Positions 16,811 to 25,005 are shown, counted from the stretch's first letter. The stretch is 64,000 nucleotides of DNA from Candidatus Rokuibacteriota bacterium (GCA_016188005.1 JACPIQ010000008.1:192484-256483); one strand, 5' to 3'. The notes: generated by a model not told the origin, from the sequence alone. Numbers and translations: made by a program.

Positions 16811-17541
16811 GATTCGACGGCCGGGTGGTGCTGGTCACGGGGGCGGGGGGCGGCATCGGCGAGGCCACGGCGCGGCGCTTCGCGCGGGAGGGTGCCCGGG
16901 TGGCCGTCAATGACACCGACGCGGCCGGGGCAGAGCGGGTGGCGGGCGAGATCGGCGCCGGCGCTCTGGCGCTGGCGGCGGACGTGACGCGAAAGAGCGA
17001 CGTGGACGCCATGGTGGGGCAGATCACGGAGGCCTGGGGGCCCGTGGACGTGCTCATCGCCAATGCGGGCATCAACCGGGACGCCATGGCCGCCAAGATG
17101 GCGGAGGAGCAGTGGGACGAGGTGCTGAGGGTGAACCTGAAGGGAACCTTCCTCCCGGCGCAGGCGGTCCTGCCGGGGATGCGGGAGCGCGGGTGGGGCC
17201 GCGTCATCACCACCTCCTCCATCGGGTCGCTGGGCAATATCGGGCAGGCCAACTACGCCGCCTCGAAGGCCGGGGTGATCGGGCTCACGAAGACGCTGGC
17301 GCTGGAGTACGCGAAGTACGGGGTGACGGTGAACTGCATCGCGCCCGGCGCCACGCTGACGCGGATGCTGGCGGGCGTGCCCGACAAGGTCAGGGAGCAG
17401 ATCGTCGCCAGGATTCCCGTCGGGCGCATCGCCGATCCTGCCGAGATCGCGGCCGTGCACTGCTTTCTCGCCTCCGACGAGGCGGCCTTCATCACGGGGC
17501 AGGTGCTCTTCGTGGACGGCGGCATGACCGTCGGGATCTAG
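16807..17541 (+). CDS. FabG-like short-chain dehydrogenase/reductase
   Basis: The 244-residue SDR has the nucleotide-binding TGAGGGIG at residues 11-18, NAG at 86-88 and the catalytic Ser-Tyr-Lys: Ser137/138, Tyr150 and Lys154 (YAASK). The acidic residue after the second strand (VNDTD) favours NAD+ over NADP+. The C-terminal FVDGGMTV is the usual FabG-like end. In this operon it would oxidise a 3-hydroxyacyl-CoA made by the MaoC hydratase, although FabG-type proteins can also act in biosynthesis. It starts within the maoC stop and is followed by a 232-bp gap with three hairpins. Confidence 0.9.
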   Translation: MRFDGRVVLVTGAGGGIGEATARRFAREGARVAVNDTDAAGAERVAGEIGAGALALAADVTRKSDVDAMVGQITEAWGPVDVLIANAGINRDAMAAKMAEEQWDEVLRVNLKGTFLPAQAVLPGMRERGWGRVITTSSIGSLGNIGQANYAASKAGVIGLTKTLALEYAKYGVTVNCIAPGATLTRMLAGVPDKVREQIVARIPVGRIADPAEIAAVHCFLASDEAAFITGQVLFVDGGMTVGI

Positions 17542-17595
17542 GATGACGGCGGCTGCGATCGGGCGAATGGCCTCTGCTGGCGCGGGAATCCGTCG

Positions 17596-17759
17596 GGGAT
17601 GGGCGAGGCGAAGCCCGGGTGCCCATCCCTGGTCGAGAACGCGGGCGGGCGACAGCCCGGGTGCGCGTCGGGTCGACGGGGGCTGAGATCGGGCGCGGTG
17701 AGTCGTGGGGCGTGTCGCTCCGGCGGGGGCGGGCGGGCGACAGCCCGGGTGCCCGCCCC
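17596..17759 (+). repeat. Three related hairpin repeats upstream of the thiolase gene
   Basis: Copy A (17596-17629) has outer arms GGGATGGGC/GCCCATCCC. Copy C (17726-17759) has GGGGCGGGC/GCCCGCCCC. Both enclose a 16-nt core ending GCCCGGGT with an inner hairpin (GGC-GAA-GCC or GGGC-GACA-GCCC). Copy B (17639-17668) has the same core but a shorter ACGCG/CGCGT stem. The arms differ yet pair fully in A and C. They fill most of the 232-bp gap between the SDR and the thiolase; no convincing -35/-10 pair is visible there. Confidence 0.7.
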
Positions 17760-17773
17760 AGGTAAGGAGACCT

Positions 17774-18943
17774 ATGCGCAAGGTGGCGCTGGTGGGGGCG
17801 GGGGTGACCAGGTTCGGCGTCCGCAAGGCGTCCTATCGCGATCTCGTCTGGGAGGCCGGCAAGGCCTGTTTCGACTCGGCGCCAGCGGTGAGGCCACGCG
17901 ACCTCGAGGGCCTCGTGGTCGGCTCGGTGATGCCGGAGCGCACGGCCTTCCAGAGCCACATCTCGTCCATGGCGGCGGAAGCCCTCGGGATCACCCCGAG
18001 CGCGCTCTCGGCCCGCACCGAGCACATGTGCGCCTCGGGCACCGTCGGCATCCGCTACGCCTACGCCTTCATCGCCGCCGGGCTCGCCGACCTGGTGATG
18101 GTCCTCGGCGTCGAGAAGCTCAACCAGCCGGCGGCCGACGAGGCCATCCTCAACATGGGCACGGGGGTGGACCGCGACTGGGAGGCCTGCTACGGGCTGA
18201 CGGCGCCCCCCTGTTTCGCCCTGGCCGCCCAGAAACACATGGCCCGGTACGGGACCACCGAGGAGCAGCTGGCCCTCGTCGGCGTGAAGAACCACGCGCA
18301 TGCCACCCGGAACCCCAATGCGCACTTCCAGAAGGGGGCGACCCTCGAGCAGGTGATGGGCTCGCGGATGATCGCCTCCCCGCTCAGACTCTTCATGTGC
18401 TCTCCCATCACGGACGGCGCCGCGGCGGTGATCCTCGCCTCGGAGGACCGGGCACGAGACCTCACCGACCGCCCGGTGTGGATCCGGGGCACGGGCCAGG
18501 CCCTCGACGGCTTCACGCTCACCTCGCTCCACGAGGACTACGCCCATTGGCCCGCCATGAAACGGGCGGCGGAGTCGGCGTACCGGATGGCGGGCATCGG
18601 CCCTGCGGACGTGGACCTGGCGGAGGTGCATGACTGCTTCGCCATCGCCGAGATCATCGCCTACGAGGAACTGGGCTTCTGCGAGAAGGGCGAGGGTGGG
18701 GGCTTCGTGGCGAAGGGACGCTCGGACTATGGCGGGGAGGTGGTGGTGAACCCCCGCGGGGGGCTCATGGGCTGCGGCCACCCGCTGGGGGCCACGGGCG
18801 TGGCCCAGGCCGCCGAGGTCTATGCCCAGCTCCGCGCGGAGGCCGGTCCGCGCCAGGTGCCTGATGCCCGCATCGGGCTTGCCCACAACAACAGCGGGAT
18901 GGGCGAGCACGTGGTGATGATTTACGGGCGGGAGGCGGCGTGA
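17774..18943 (+). CDS. SCP2-type thiolase (lipid-transfer protein family)
   Basis: The protein has 389 residues from ATG 17774, which has AAGGAGA just upstream; a longer upstream reading would run through the hairpin repeats. Residues show the thiolase double fold: the nucleophile region EHMCASG with C86, HDCFAIAE near residue 283 and GGLMGCGHPLGATG near 332. The C-terminal CxG of classical thiolases is replaced by NNSGMGEH, as in SCP2 thiolases. The adjacent DUF35 gene is the usual partner. It could cleave a 3-ketoacyl-CoA, or act as a retro-aldolase like Ltp2. Retention of C86 favours thiolysis, while the MaoC/DUF35 setting keeps the aldolase option open. Confidence 0.88.
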   Translation: MRKVALVGAGVTRFGVRKASYRDLVWEAGKACFDSAPAVRPRDLEGLVVGSVMPERTAFQSHISSMAAEALGITPSALSARTEHMCASGTVGIRYAYAFIAAGLADLVMVLGVEKLNQPAADEAILNMGTGVDRDWEACYGLTAPPCFALAAQKHMARYGTTEEQLALVGVKNHAHATRNPNAHFQKGATLEQVMGSRMIASPLRLFMCSPITDGAAAVILASEDRARDLTDRPVWIRGTGQALDGFTLTSLHEDYAHWPAMKRAAESAYRMAGIGPADVDLAEVHDCFAIAEIIAYEELGFCEKGEGGGFVAKGRSDYGGEVVVNPRGGLMGCGHPLGATGVAQAAEVYAQLRAEAGPRQVPDARIGLAHNNSGMGEHVVMIYGREAA

Positions 18944-19383
18944 TGGCCTACTTCCGCGCCGTCGACCCGTTTCCGCTGGAGTCAGCGGACCAGAACAAGC
19001 TGCACGAGTTCTACGAGTACCTGGCAGCCGACAGGCTGGTGACCACCTGCTGCGGGTCCTGCCGGCGCCTGGCCTGGCCGCCCCGGGGGTTCTGTCCCGA
19101 GTGCCTCTCGGACCACTTCGAGTGGGTGGACCTGCCGCACGAGGGCACGGTGCACGGTTTCAGCATCCAGGAGACAGGGCTGCCCGCGGGCTTCCGGGCT
19201 CCAGTCGTCTTCGCCATCGTCACGGTGGGCGGACTCAGGATCTTCGGCCCTGTCGTGGGCGCTGATCCGGTCGCGCTCCGCGTCGGCGACACGGTGCGCT
19301 TCGCTCCGATCCGCGTGGCAGACGACTCCAAGGGCCTCGCCCGCCACCTGGTGGCCTTCGCGCCCGGGGCGAGACCGGCGTGA
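18943..19383 (+). CDS. DUF35 zinc-ribbon/OB-fold protein, thiolase partner
   Basis: The 146-residue protein starts at the ATG in TGATG (18943), sharing one base with the thiolase stop; a GTG three bases earlier is an alternative. Four cysteines in CCGSC...CPEC (residues about 34-54) form the rubredoxin-like zinc ribbon, followed by an OB fold with TVHGFSIQET and VGDTVRF. DUF35 proteins bind thiolase-fold enzymes and help them accept acyl-CoA substrates, for example in HMG-CoA formation and in steroid side-chain aldolases. It overlaps the B12-binding subunit by 4 nt, so one message covers the thiolase and mutase steps. Confidence 0.88.
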   Translation: MAYFRAVDPFPLESADQNKLHEFYEYLAADRLVTTCCGSCRRLAWPPRGFCPECLSDHFEWVDLPHEGTVHGFSIQETGLPAGFRAPVVFAIVTVGGLRIFGPVVGADPVALRVGDTVRFAPIRVADDSKGLARHLVAFAPGARPA

Positions 19384-19793
19384 GACCGCTCAGGGTCCTC
19401 GTGGCCAAGCCAGGGCTCGACGGTCACGACCGCGGGGCCAAGGTGGTGGCGCAGGCGCTCCGCGACGCGGGGATGGAGGTGATCTACACGGGGCTCAAGC
19501 GCACCCCCGAGGCCATCGTGGCCGAGGCCGTCCAGGAGGACGTGGACGTGGTCGGGCTGTCGATCCTGTCAGGGGCGCATGCGCTGCTCTGCGAGCGGGT
19601 GGTCCGGGGGCTCAAGGCAGCCGGGGGCGACCGCGTCAAGGTCGCGGTGGGGGGCACCATCCCCCAGGCCGACATCCCGTCGCTGCTCGAGGCGGGGGCC
19701 TGGGCCGTCTTCCCCATGGGCACACCGCTGCCGGCGATCATCCAGGTCTTCGAGAGGCTCGGCCGCAGCGCGGATCGCGCGGACGCTTGCTGA
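19380..19793 (+). CDS. Cobalamin-binding small subunit of a methylmalonyl-CoA mutase-family enzyme
   Basis: The 137-residue protein is a stand-alone B12-binding domain. The base-off/His-on motif D14-G-H16-D-R-G19 places H16 as lower cobalt ligand, with GLSILSGAH near residue 61 and the GGTIP-type loop near residue 91 holding the nucleotide tail. This is the size of the separate small subunits of archaeal and actinobacterial-type mutases (McmA2, IcmB). It precedes, rather than follows, its catalytic subunit by 13 nt. A GTG start within the DUF35 stop gives a 4-nt overlap. Confidence 0.92.
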   Translation: MRPLRVLVAKPGLDGHDRGAKVVAQALRDAGMEVIYTGLKRTPEAIVAEAVQEDVDVVGLSILSGAHALLCERVVRGLKAAGGDRVKVAVGGTIPQADIPSLLEAGAWAVFPMGTPLPAIIQVFERLGRSADRADAC

Positions 19794-19806
19794 GGAGGGC
19801 GGGGCT

Positions 19807-21420
19807 ATGACCAGGGACAGGAAGACCAGGGACGTCGTGCTGCACTCGGGGATCCCCGTGAGGCCGGTATACGGGCCCGAGGATCTCGCGAGCTTCGATC
19901 CGGCGCGCGATCTCGGCGTGCCGGGGGAGTACCCCTTCACCCGCGGGATCCACCCCGAGATGTACCGGGCGCGAGTGTGGACCATGAGGCAGTACGTCGG
20001 CTTCGGGACGCCGGCGGAGAGCAACGGCCGCTTCAAGTACCTCATGTCCCACGGGCAGGACGCCCTCAATGTGGCCTTCGACCTGCCGACCCAGCTGGGG
20101 CTCGATTCCGATGACCCTCGGGCCGCCGGGGAGGTGGGGCGCGTGGGCATGGCCGTGGACAGTCTCGCCGACATGGAAGAAGCCTTCGACGGCATCGCCG
20201 CCGACCAGGTGAGCGTCTCCTTCACCATCAATTCCATGGCCGCCATCGTGCAGGCCATGTACCTGGTGGTGGCCGAGAAGCAGGGGATACGCTGGGACCG
20301 GATCGTGACGACGCCGCAGAACGACATCCTCAAGGAGTTCGTCGCGCGCGGCACGTGGGTGTACCCGGTGGAGCCCTCGCTCAGGCTCGTGGCCGACCTG
20401 GCGGAGTTCTGCGCCCGGCGGGCTCCCCGGGTCAACCCCATCTCCATCTGCGGCTACCACATCAGGGAGGCCGGCTGCACGACGGCACAGGAGATGGCCT
20501 ATGGGCTCGCCATGGCCGCCGCCTACACGGAGCTCCTCCTCCGGCGTGGGCTTCCGGTGGACGACTTCGCGCCGCGGTTGTCGTTCAACTTTACCTGCTG
20601 GGGGAAGATCTTCGAGGAGGTGGCCAAGTTCCGGGCCGGTCGCCGCCTCTACGCGCGGATGATGAAGGAACGCTTCGGCGCGAAGAACCCCAAGAGCATG
20701 ATGTTCCGCTCGCTCATCGGGGGCGGAGGCTCGGCCTTCACCGTGCAGGAGCCGGAGAACAACATCGTCCGCGGCGCCTATCTCGCGTTGACGGCGGCAC
20801 TCTCGGGCGCCCAGACCATGGCGCTCCCCACCTATGACGAGGCGTACACCATCCCGTCTTCCAAGGCCCAGCTCATCGCGCTCCGGACCATGCAGATCTG
20901 CGCGGAGGAGAGCGGCGTGGCGGACACGGTGGACCCCCTGGGCGGCTCGTACTACGTGGAGGCCCTCACCCAGGCAATGGAGGGGAAGATCCTCGAGGAG
21001 CTGGCGCATGTCGAGACGCTCGGCGGCTTCGTCGAGGCCGTCAAGTCGGGCGCTCTCCAGGCCGAGGTGGCGCGGGAGGCGTACCGCTTCGAGCAGAAGG
21101 TCCTCTCGGGGGAGATCCCCAAGGTGGGCGTGAACCGCCACGTGGCGCAGGATGGCGCCGGCCAGAGCCAGGACCTCGAGCTCTACCGGGCGGACCCGAA
21201 GGTGGCCGAGGCGCAGGTGGCGAAGCTCGAGCGGCTCCGCCGGGAACGCGACGGCCGGGCCGTGGCCAGCGCGCTGGACCGGCTCAGGGACGCGGCCCGG
21301 GGCCCGGGCAATCTCATGGAGCCCATCCTCGAGGCAGTGCGCGCCTACGCGACGCTCGGCGAGATGGCGGGCGCGCTCAAGGACGTCTTCGGCGAGCACA
21401 AGGAGCCGGTGAGGTTCTGA
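19807..21420 (+). CDS. Methylmalonyl-CoA mutase-family catalytic subunit
   Basis: The subunit has 537 residues from ATG 19807 (GAGGAGGGCGGGG upstream). It is a TIM-barrel acyl-CoA mutase with GYHIREAG near residue 222 and GGSYYVEALT near 382. Two positions that separate known specificities can be read: Tyr63 in MRQY and Arg181 in KEFVAR, 118 residues apart like Tyr89/Arg207 of methylmalonyl-CoA mutase. Isobutyryl-CoA mutase has Phe and Gln there, and 2-hydroxyisobutyryl-CoA mutase Ile and Gln. A substrate with a free carboxylate such as methylmalonyl-CoA is therefore favoured. No MeaB chaperone or epimerase gene is adjacent. It needs the small subunit upstream for adenosylcobalamin. Confidence 0.92.
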   Translation: MTRDRKTRDVVLHSGIPVRPVYGPEDLASFDPARDLGVPGEYPFTRGIHPEMYRARVWTMRQYVGFGTPAESNGRFKYLMSHGQDALNVAFDLPTQLGLDSDDPRAAGEVGRVGMAVDSLADMEEAFDGIAADQVSVSFTINSMAAIVQAMYLVVAEKQGIRWDRIVTTPQNDILKEFVARGTWVYPVEPSLRLVADLAEFCARRAPRVNPISICGYHIREAGCTTAQEMAYGLAMAAAYTELLLRRGLPVDDFAPRLSFNFTCWGKIFEEVAKFRAGRRLYARMMKERFGAKNPKSMMFRSLIGGGGSAFTVQEPENNIVRGAYLALTAALSGAQTMALPTYDEAYTIPSSKAQLIALRTMQICAEESGVADTVDPLGGSYYVEALTQAMEGKILEELAHVETLGGFVEAVKSGALQAEVAREAYRFEQKVLSGEIPKVGVNRHVAQDGAGQSQDLELYRADPKVAEAQVAKLERLRRERDGRAVASALDRLRDAARGPGNLMEPILEAVRAYATLGEMAGALKDVFGEHKEPVRF

Positions 21421-21422
21421 GG

Positions 21423-22616
21423 ATGACGCTCTTCTCCGGGGTGCGGGTGCTGGATCTCTCGCGCATGCTCGCCGGACCGTATGGCTCGATGCTGATGGCC
21501 GATCTTGGGGCGGAGGTGATCAAGATCGAGGAGCCGGACGGCGGTGACCCCATGCGGGGCATGGGGCCGCCCTTCCTCCCGAACGGCGAGAGCGCCTACT
21601 TCCTCAGCATCAACCGGAACAAGAAGAGCGTGGCGCTGGATCTCACCCAAGAAGCCGGCCGCGCCGTCCTCCGCGACCTCGCGCGCGTCGCCGACGTGGT
21701 GTGGGACAATTTCAGGCCGGGCGTGCTGGCGAGGCTGGGCGCAGACCCCGGGAGGCTCAGGGCCGTCAACCCACGCCTGGTCTGCTGCTCGATTTCCGCC
21801 TTCGGGCAGGAGGGACCGTATCGCGGCTGGCCGGCCTTCGATCTCGCGCTCCAGGCCATGGGCGGGGCCATGAGCATCACGGGGGAGGAGGGGCGCGCTC
21901 CCTTGCGCATGGGCCTGCCCATGGGCGACCTGGCGGGCGGGATGTTCGGCGCGCTCGCCGTGGCCGGGGCGCTGTTCAGGCGGGAGCGGACGGGGCAGGG
22001 AGGGATCGTGGACCTCTCGCTCCTGGACTGCCAGGTGTCACTGCTGACCTATCTCGCGCAGTACTTCTGGACCGACGGGAAGGTGCCCGGGCCGATGGGC
22101 TCGGGCCACACCTCGGTCGTGCCCTACCAGGCGCTGCCCGCGCGCGACGGCTACCTGGTCGTCGCCATCTTCGCCGAGAAGTTCTGGTCCGGCTTCTGCC
22201 GCGCCATGGAGCGGCCGGACATCGCGCGGGACCCGCGCTTCGAGACGAACCTCCAGCGCGCCGCAGCCAGGAGCGCGCTGATCGCGCTGCTGGAGGAGAT
22301 CTTCGCGACGCGGTCGGTGCACGACTGGCTCGAGGCGCTGCGCCGGGAGGGGGTGCCGGCGGCCCCGATCCAGTCGGTGGGCCAGGTGCTGTCCGACCCT
22401 CAGGTCAGGCATCGGCAGATGGTGGTGGAGCTGAGCCACCCTGCCCTGGGTCGCGTGCCAGCGCTCGGCACCCCGATCAAGGTGGACGGGGCGCTGGGGC
22501 TCGAGGTGCGGCCGGCGCCGCGGCTGGGGGAGCACACCGAGGAGGTGCTGAGGGGCCTCCTCGCCTACCAGGACGAGCGGGTGGAGTGCCTGAGGCGCGA
22601 GGGGGTGGCCCCGTGA
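21423..22616 (+). CDS. Class III (CaiB/BaiF) CoA-transferase
   Basis: The 397-residue protein has the interlocked-dimer CoA-transferase fold. The N-terminal GVRVLDLSRMLAGPY and ADLGAEVIKIE are conserved, and D169 in MGDLAGG aligns with the aspartate that carries the glutamyl/aspartyl-CoA anhydride in formyl-CoA transferase. These enzymes move CoA from succinyl-CoA, acetyl-CoA or a product thioester to an incoming acid. It follows the mutase by 2 nt and overlaps the molybdenum enzyme by 4 nt. It is the most likely step activating the pathway acid, alongside the PaaK-like ligase at the end of the region. Confidence 0.9.
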   Translation: MTLFSGVRVLDLSRMLAGPYGSMLMADLGAEVIKIEEPDGGDPMRGMGPPFLPNGESAYFLSINRNKKSVALDLTQEAGRAVLRDLARVADVVWDNFRPGVLARLGADPGRLRAVNPRLVCCSISAFGQEGPYRGWPAFDLALQAMGGAMSITGEEGRAPLRMGLPMGDLAGGMFGALAVAGALFRRERTGQGGIVDLSLLDCQVSLLTYLAQYFWTDGKVPGPMGSGHTSVVPYQALPARDGYLVVAIFAEKFWSGFCRAMERPDIARDPRFETNLQRAAARSALIALLEEIFATRSVHDWLEALRREGVPAAPIQSVGQVLSDPQVRHRQMVVELSHPALGRVPALGTPIKVDGALGLEVRPAPRLGEHTEEVLRGLLAYQDERVECLRREGVAP

Positions 22617-24910
22617 GCTTCGACATCATCGGCAAGGCGACGCCCAAGCGGGATGGCCTCGACAAGGTGACGGGCCGGACGCAGTATCTCCACGACCTCG
22701 CGCTGCCGCGCCTGGCCCACGGGGCCATCCTGAGGACCGCGTTCCCGCACGCGCGGATTGTGCGCATCGACACCGCTGCCGCCGAGCGCCTGCCCGGCGT
22801 CATCGGCGTGATCACGGCCGACGGGGTGGAGCAGCGCCCCTTCGGCTACGCGAAGGACCACCTGGCGCTCAAGGGCGGGCCGGGCAACCGGAAGGTCCGC
22901 TGCATCAGGGACGAGATCGCCGCCGTGGCGGCCCAGACGGCGGAGATCGCCCAGGAGGCCCTCGGGCTCATCGAGGTCGAGTACGAGGAGCTACCGGCGG
23001 TGTTCGATCTTGACTCCGCCCTCCGCCCGGGCGCGCCGCTCGTGCACGAGGAACTCGGCACGAACCTGGTGACCCTCCGCTACCAGTTCTCCCACGGCGA
23101 CGTCGAGGCCGGCTTCGCGCGCGCCGCGGCCGTCGCCGAGGGGACGTATCGGCTCACCTACGTGACCACGGCGTGTCTCGGGACCATGGTGTCGATCGCC
23201 TCCTGGGGAGCAGATGGCTCGCTCACCATGTGGACGACCACGCAGGTGCCCTTCCTCTACCAGCGCGATCTCGGAGAGGCGCTCGGGATCGGCGGGCACC
23301 GGGTGAGGGTGATCCAGCCGCCGGTCGGAGGCAACTTCGGGCGCGGCCTCGACCTCTACCCCATCGACATCATCGCCGCCCTCCTGGCCCGCCATGTCCG
23401 GCGGCCCGTCAAGATCGCCTTCGAACGCCTGGAGGAGTTCATCGCGAGCCCGACCCGCGAGCCCTGCGTCATCCACCTCCGGACGGCCGCGGACGCCGCC
23501 GGCCGGCTGCTGGCGCGCGAGGCCCGCGTCGTCATCGACAACGGCGCGTACGTCTCCTGGGGCTCGACGACGCCGTACGTCATGCTCTCCACGACGGCAG
23601 GACTCTACCGCTGCCCGGCCGTGCGCTTCGACACGACCATCGTCTACACCAACAACCCCTACTCGGGGTCGATGCGAGGCTACGGCAACCTCGAGGCAAC
23701 CTTCGCCATCGAGGCGCAGATGGACGACCTCGCCGAGCGGCTCGGGATGGACCGGATGGAGATCCGGCGCCGCAACGCGACGAAGACGGGGGACGTGAAC
23801 CCGCAGGGCAACGTGATCACCTCCTGCGCCATGACCGAGTGCCTGGACACGGTGGAGCGGGCGATCTCGCTGGCGGCACCCGGGGCGACGCGACCCGGCT
23901 GGAAGCGCGGTGTCGGGTATGCGGCCATGTTCCACGTGGCCGGCGGCGCGCGCGTGTACCGCTCGGACGGCTGCGGGGCCATCCTCAGACTCGACGACTT
24001 CGGCAAGGTGTTGCTGCTCACGGGCGCCAGCGAGATCGGCCAGGGGTCCGAGACCGTGCTCGCCATGATCGTGGCCGAAGAGCTGGGTATCCCGCTGGAG
24101 CGCGTGGAGGTGATCAACAGCGACACCTCCGTCAAGCCGTGGGACGTGGGCGTGCACGCCAGCCGGACGACCTTCATCGCGGGCAATGCAGCGCTCCAGG
24201 CCGCGCGCTCGCTGAAGCGCAGGCTCCTGGCGCTGGCGGCGGAGGTGATGGACGAGAAGGCCGAGGAGCTCGAGCTCGTCGGGGGACAGGTGCGCGTCCG
24301 GGGCCGGCCGGAGCGGAGCGTCCCGTACGAGCGCGTGGTGCGCGCCGGCCACTTCCGTCCCGGCGGCCAGGCGCTCGTCGCCGAGGCGTTCTACGATCCG
24401 CCGAACGAGATGCTGTCGAAGGATCTCCGGGGCAATGTCTCGGCGGCCTACGGGTTCGCCGCCCAGGCGGCGCTGGTGGAGGTGAGCGAGGAGACCGGGG
24501 AGGTGCGCGTCCTCCGGATCGTCTCCGCTCACGACGTGGGCCGGGCGCTGAACCCCATGGCCGCTGAGGGGCAGATTCACGGCGGGATCCACATGGGGCT
24601 GGGCTATGCGCTCAGCGAAGCGCTGCTGATCCAGGAGGGACGGGTACTCAACCCGCAGTTCATGGAGTATGCGCTCTTCCAGGCGACCGACATGCCGGAG
24701 ATCGACGTGCGCCTGATCGAGACAGTGGACCAGAGCGGCCCCTTCGGCGCCAAGGGCCTGGGTGAGTCCGGGGTGATCCCGGTGTCGGCAGCCATCGCCA
24801 ACGCGGTCAAGGACGCCATCGGCGTGCGCTTCACCGAGCTTCCCATCACCCCCCAGCGCGTTCACGCCGCCCTGGTCGCGGCGCGTAGCACAGGACGGGC
24901 GCCCCGATGA
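22613..24910 (+). CDS. Xanthine dehydrogenase-family molybdopterin-binding large subunit
   Basis: The 765-residue protein starts at the GTG inside the CoA-transferase stop. It carries the aldehyde oxidase/xanthine dehydrogenase a/b hammerhead domain at residues 1-125 and the molybdopterin-binding domain after about 140. Motifs include QPPVGGNFGRG near residue 230 and GAKGLGE with the catalytic Glu at 718. Members hydroxylate or dehydroxylate N-heterocycles, aldehydes, CO or 4-hydroxybenzoyl-CoA. No 2Fe-2S or FAD subunit gene is adjacent, which is unusual because these normally form one operon. The last residues (GRAPR and stop) come from the third hairpin element. Confidence 0.9.
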   Translation: MSFDIIGKATPKRDGLDKVTGRTQYLHDLALPRLAHGAILRTAFPHARIVRIDTAAAERLPGVIGVITADGVEQRPFGYAKDHLALKGGPGNRKVRCIRDEIAAVAAQTAEIAQEALGLIEVEYEELPAVFDLDSALRPGAPLVHEELGTNLVTLRYQFSHGDVEAGFARAAAVAEGTYRLTYVTTACLGTMVSIASWGADGSLTMWTTTQVPFLYQRDLGEALGIGGHRVRVIQPPVGGNFGRGLDLYPIDIIAALLARHVRRPVKIAFERLEEFIASPTREPCVIHLRTAADAAGRLLAREARVVIDNGAYVSWGSTTPYVMLSTTAGLYRCPAVRFDTTIVYTNNPYSGSMRGYGNLEATFAIEAQMDDLAERLGMDRMEIRRRNATKTGDVNPQGNVITSCAMTECLDTVERAISLAAPGATRPGWKRGVGYAAMFHVAGGARVYRSDGCGAILRLDDFGKVLLLTGASEIGQGSETVLAMIVAEELGIPLERVEVINSDTSVKPWDVGVHASRTTFIAGNAALQAARSLKRRLLALAAEVMDEKAEELELVGGQVRVRGRPERSVPYERVVRAGHFRPGGQALVAEAFYDPPNEMLSKDLRGNVSAAYGFAAQAALVEVSEETGEVRVLRIVSAHDVGRALNPMAAEGQIHGGIHMGLGYALSEALLIQEGRVLNPQFMEYALFQATDMPEIDVRLIETVDQSGPFGAKGLGESGVIPVSAAIANAVKDAIGVRFTELPITPQRVHAALVAARSTGRAPR

Positions 24911-24993
24911 GCGCCAAAGGCGCGAAGAGGCCAAACCGCAGGCGCGAAGAGGCCAAACCGCAACGCAGACTCTTCGACGTTCAAGCAAGAGGA
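24900..24993 (+). repeat. Hairpin element, locus 3, with internal 22-bp duplication
   Basis: The element starts GGCGCCCCGATGAG, with its TGA being the stop of the molybdenum enzyme. GCGCC-AAA-GGCGC forms five pairs, a base combination different from loci 1 and 2. GGCGCGAAGAGGCCAAACC and its following bases are present twice in tandem (22-bp period), then AACGCAGA and CGTTCAAGCAAGAGG, which here includes a usable ribosome-binding site for the V4R gene. Confidence 0.8.
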
Positions 24994-25005
24994 AAACAGC
25001 AGCCC

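Noticed and set aside
22991-24988. Long antisense reading frames opposite the catabolic genes, up to about 700 codons
   Set aside because: High-GC shadow frames with biased His/Arg/Gly composition, no motifs and no ribosome-binding sites; the opposite strand carries clear enzymes.
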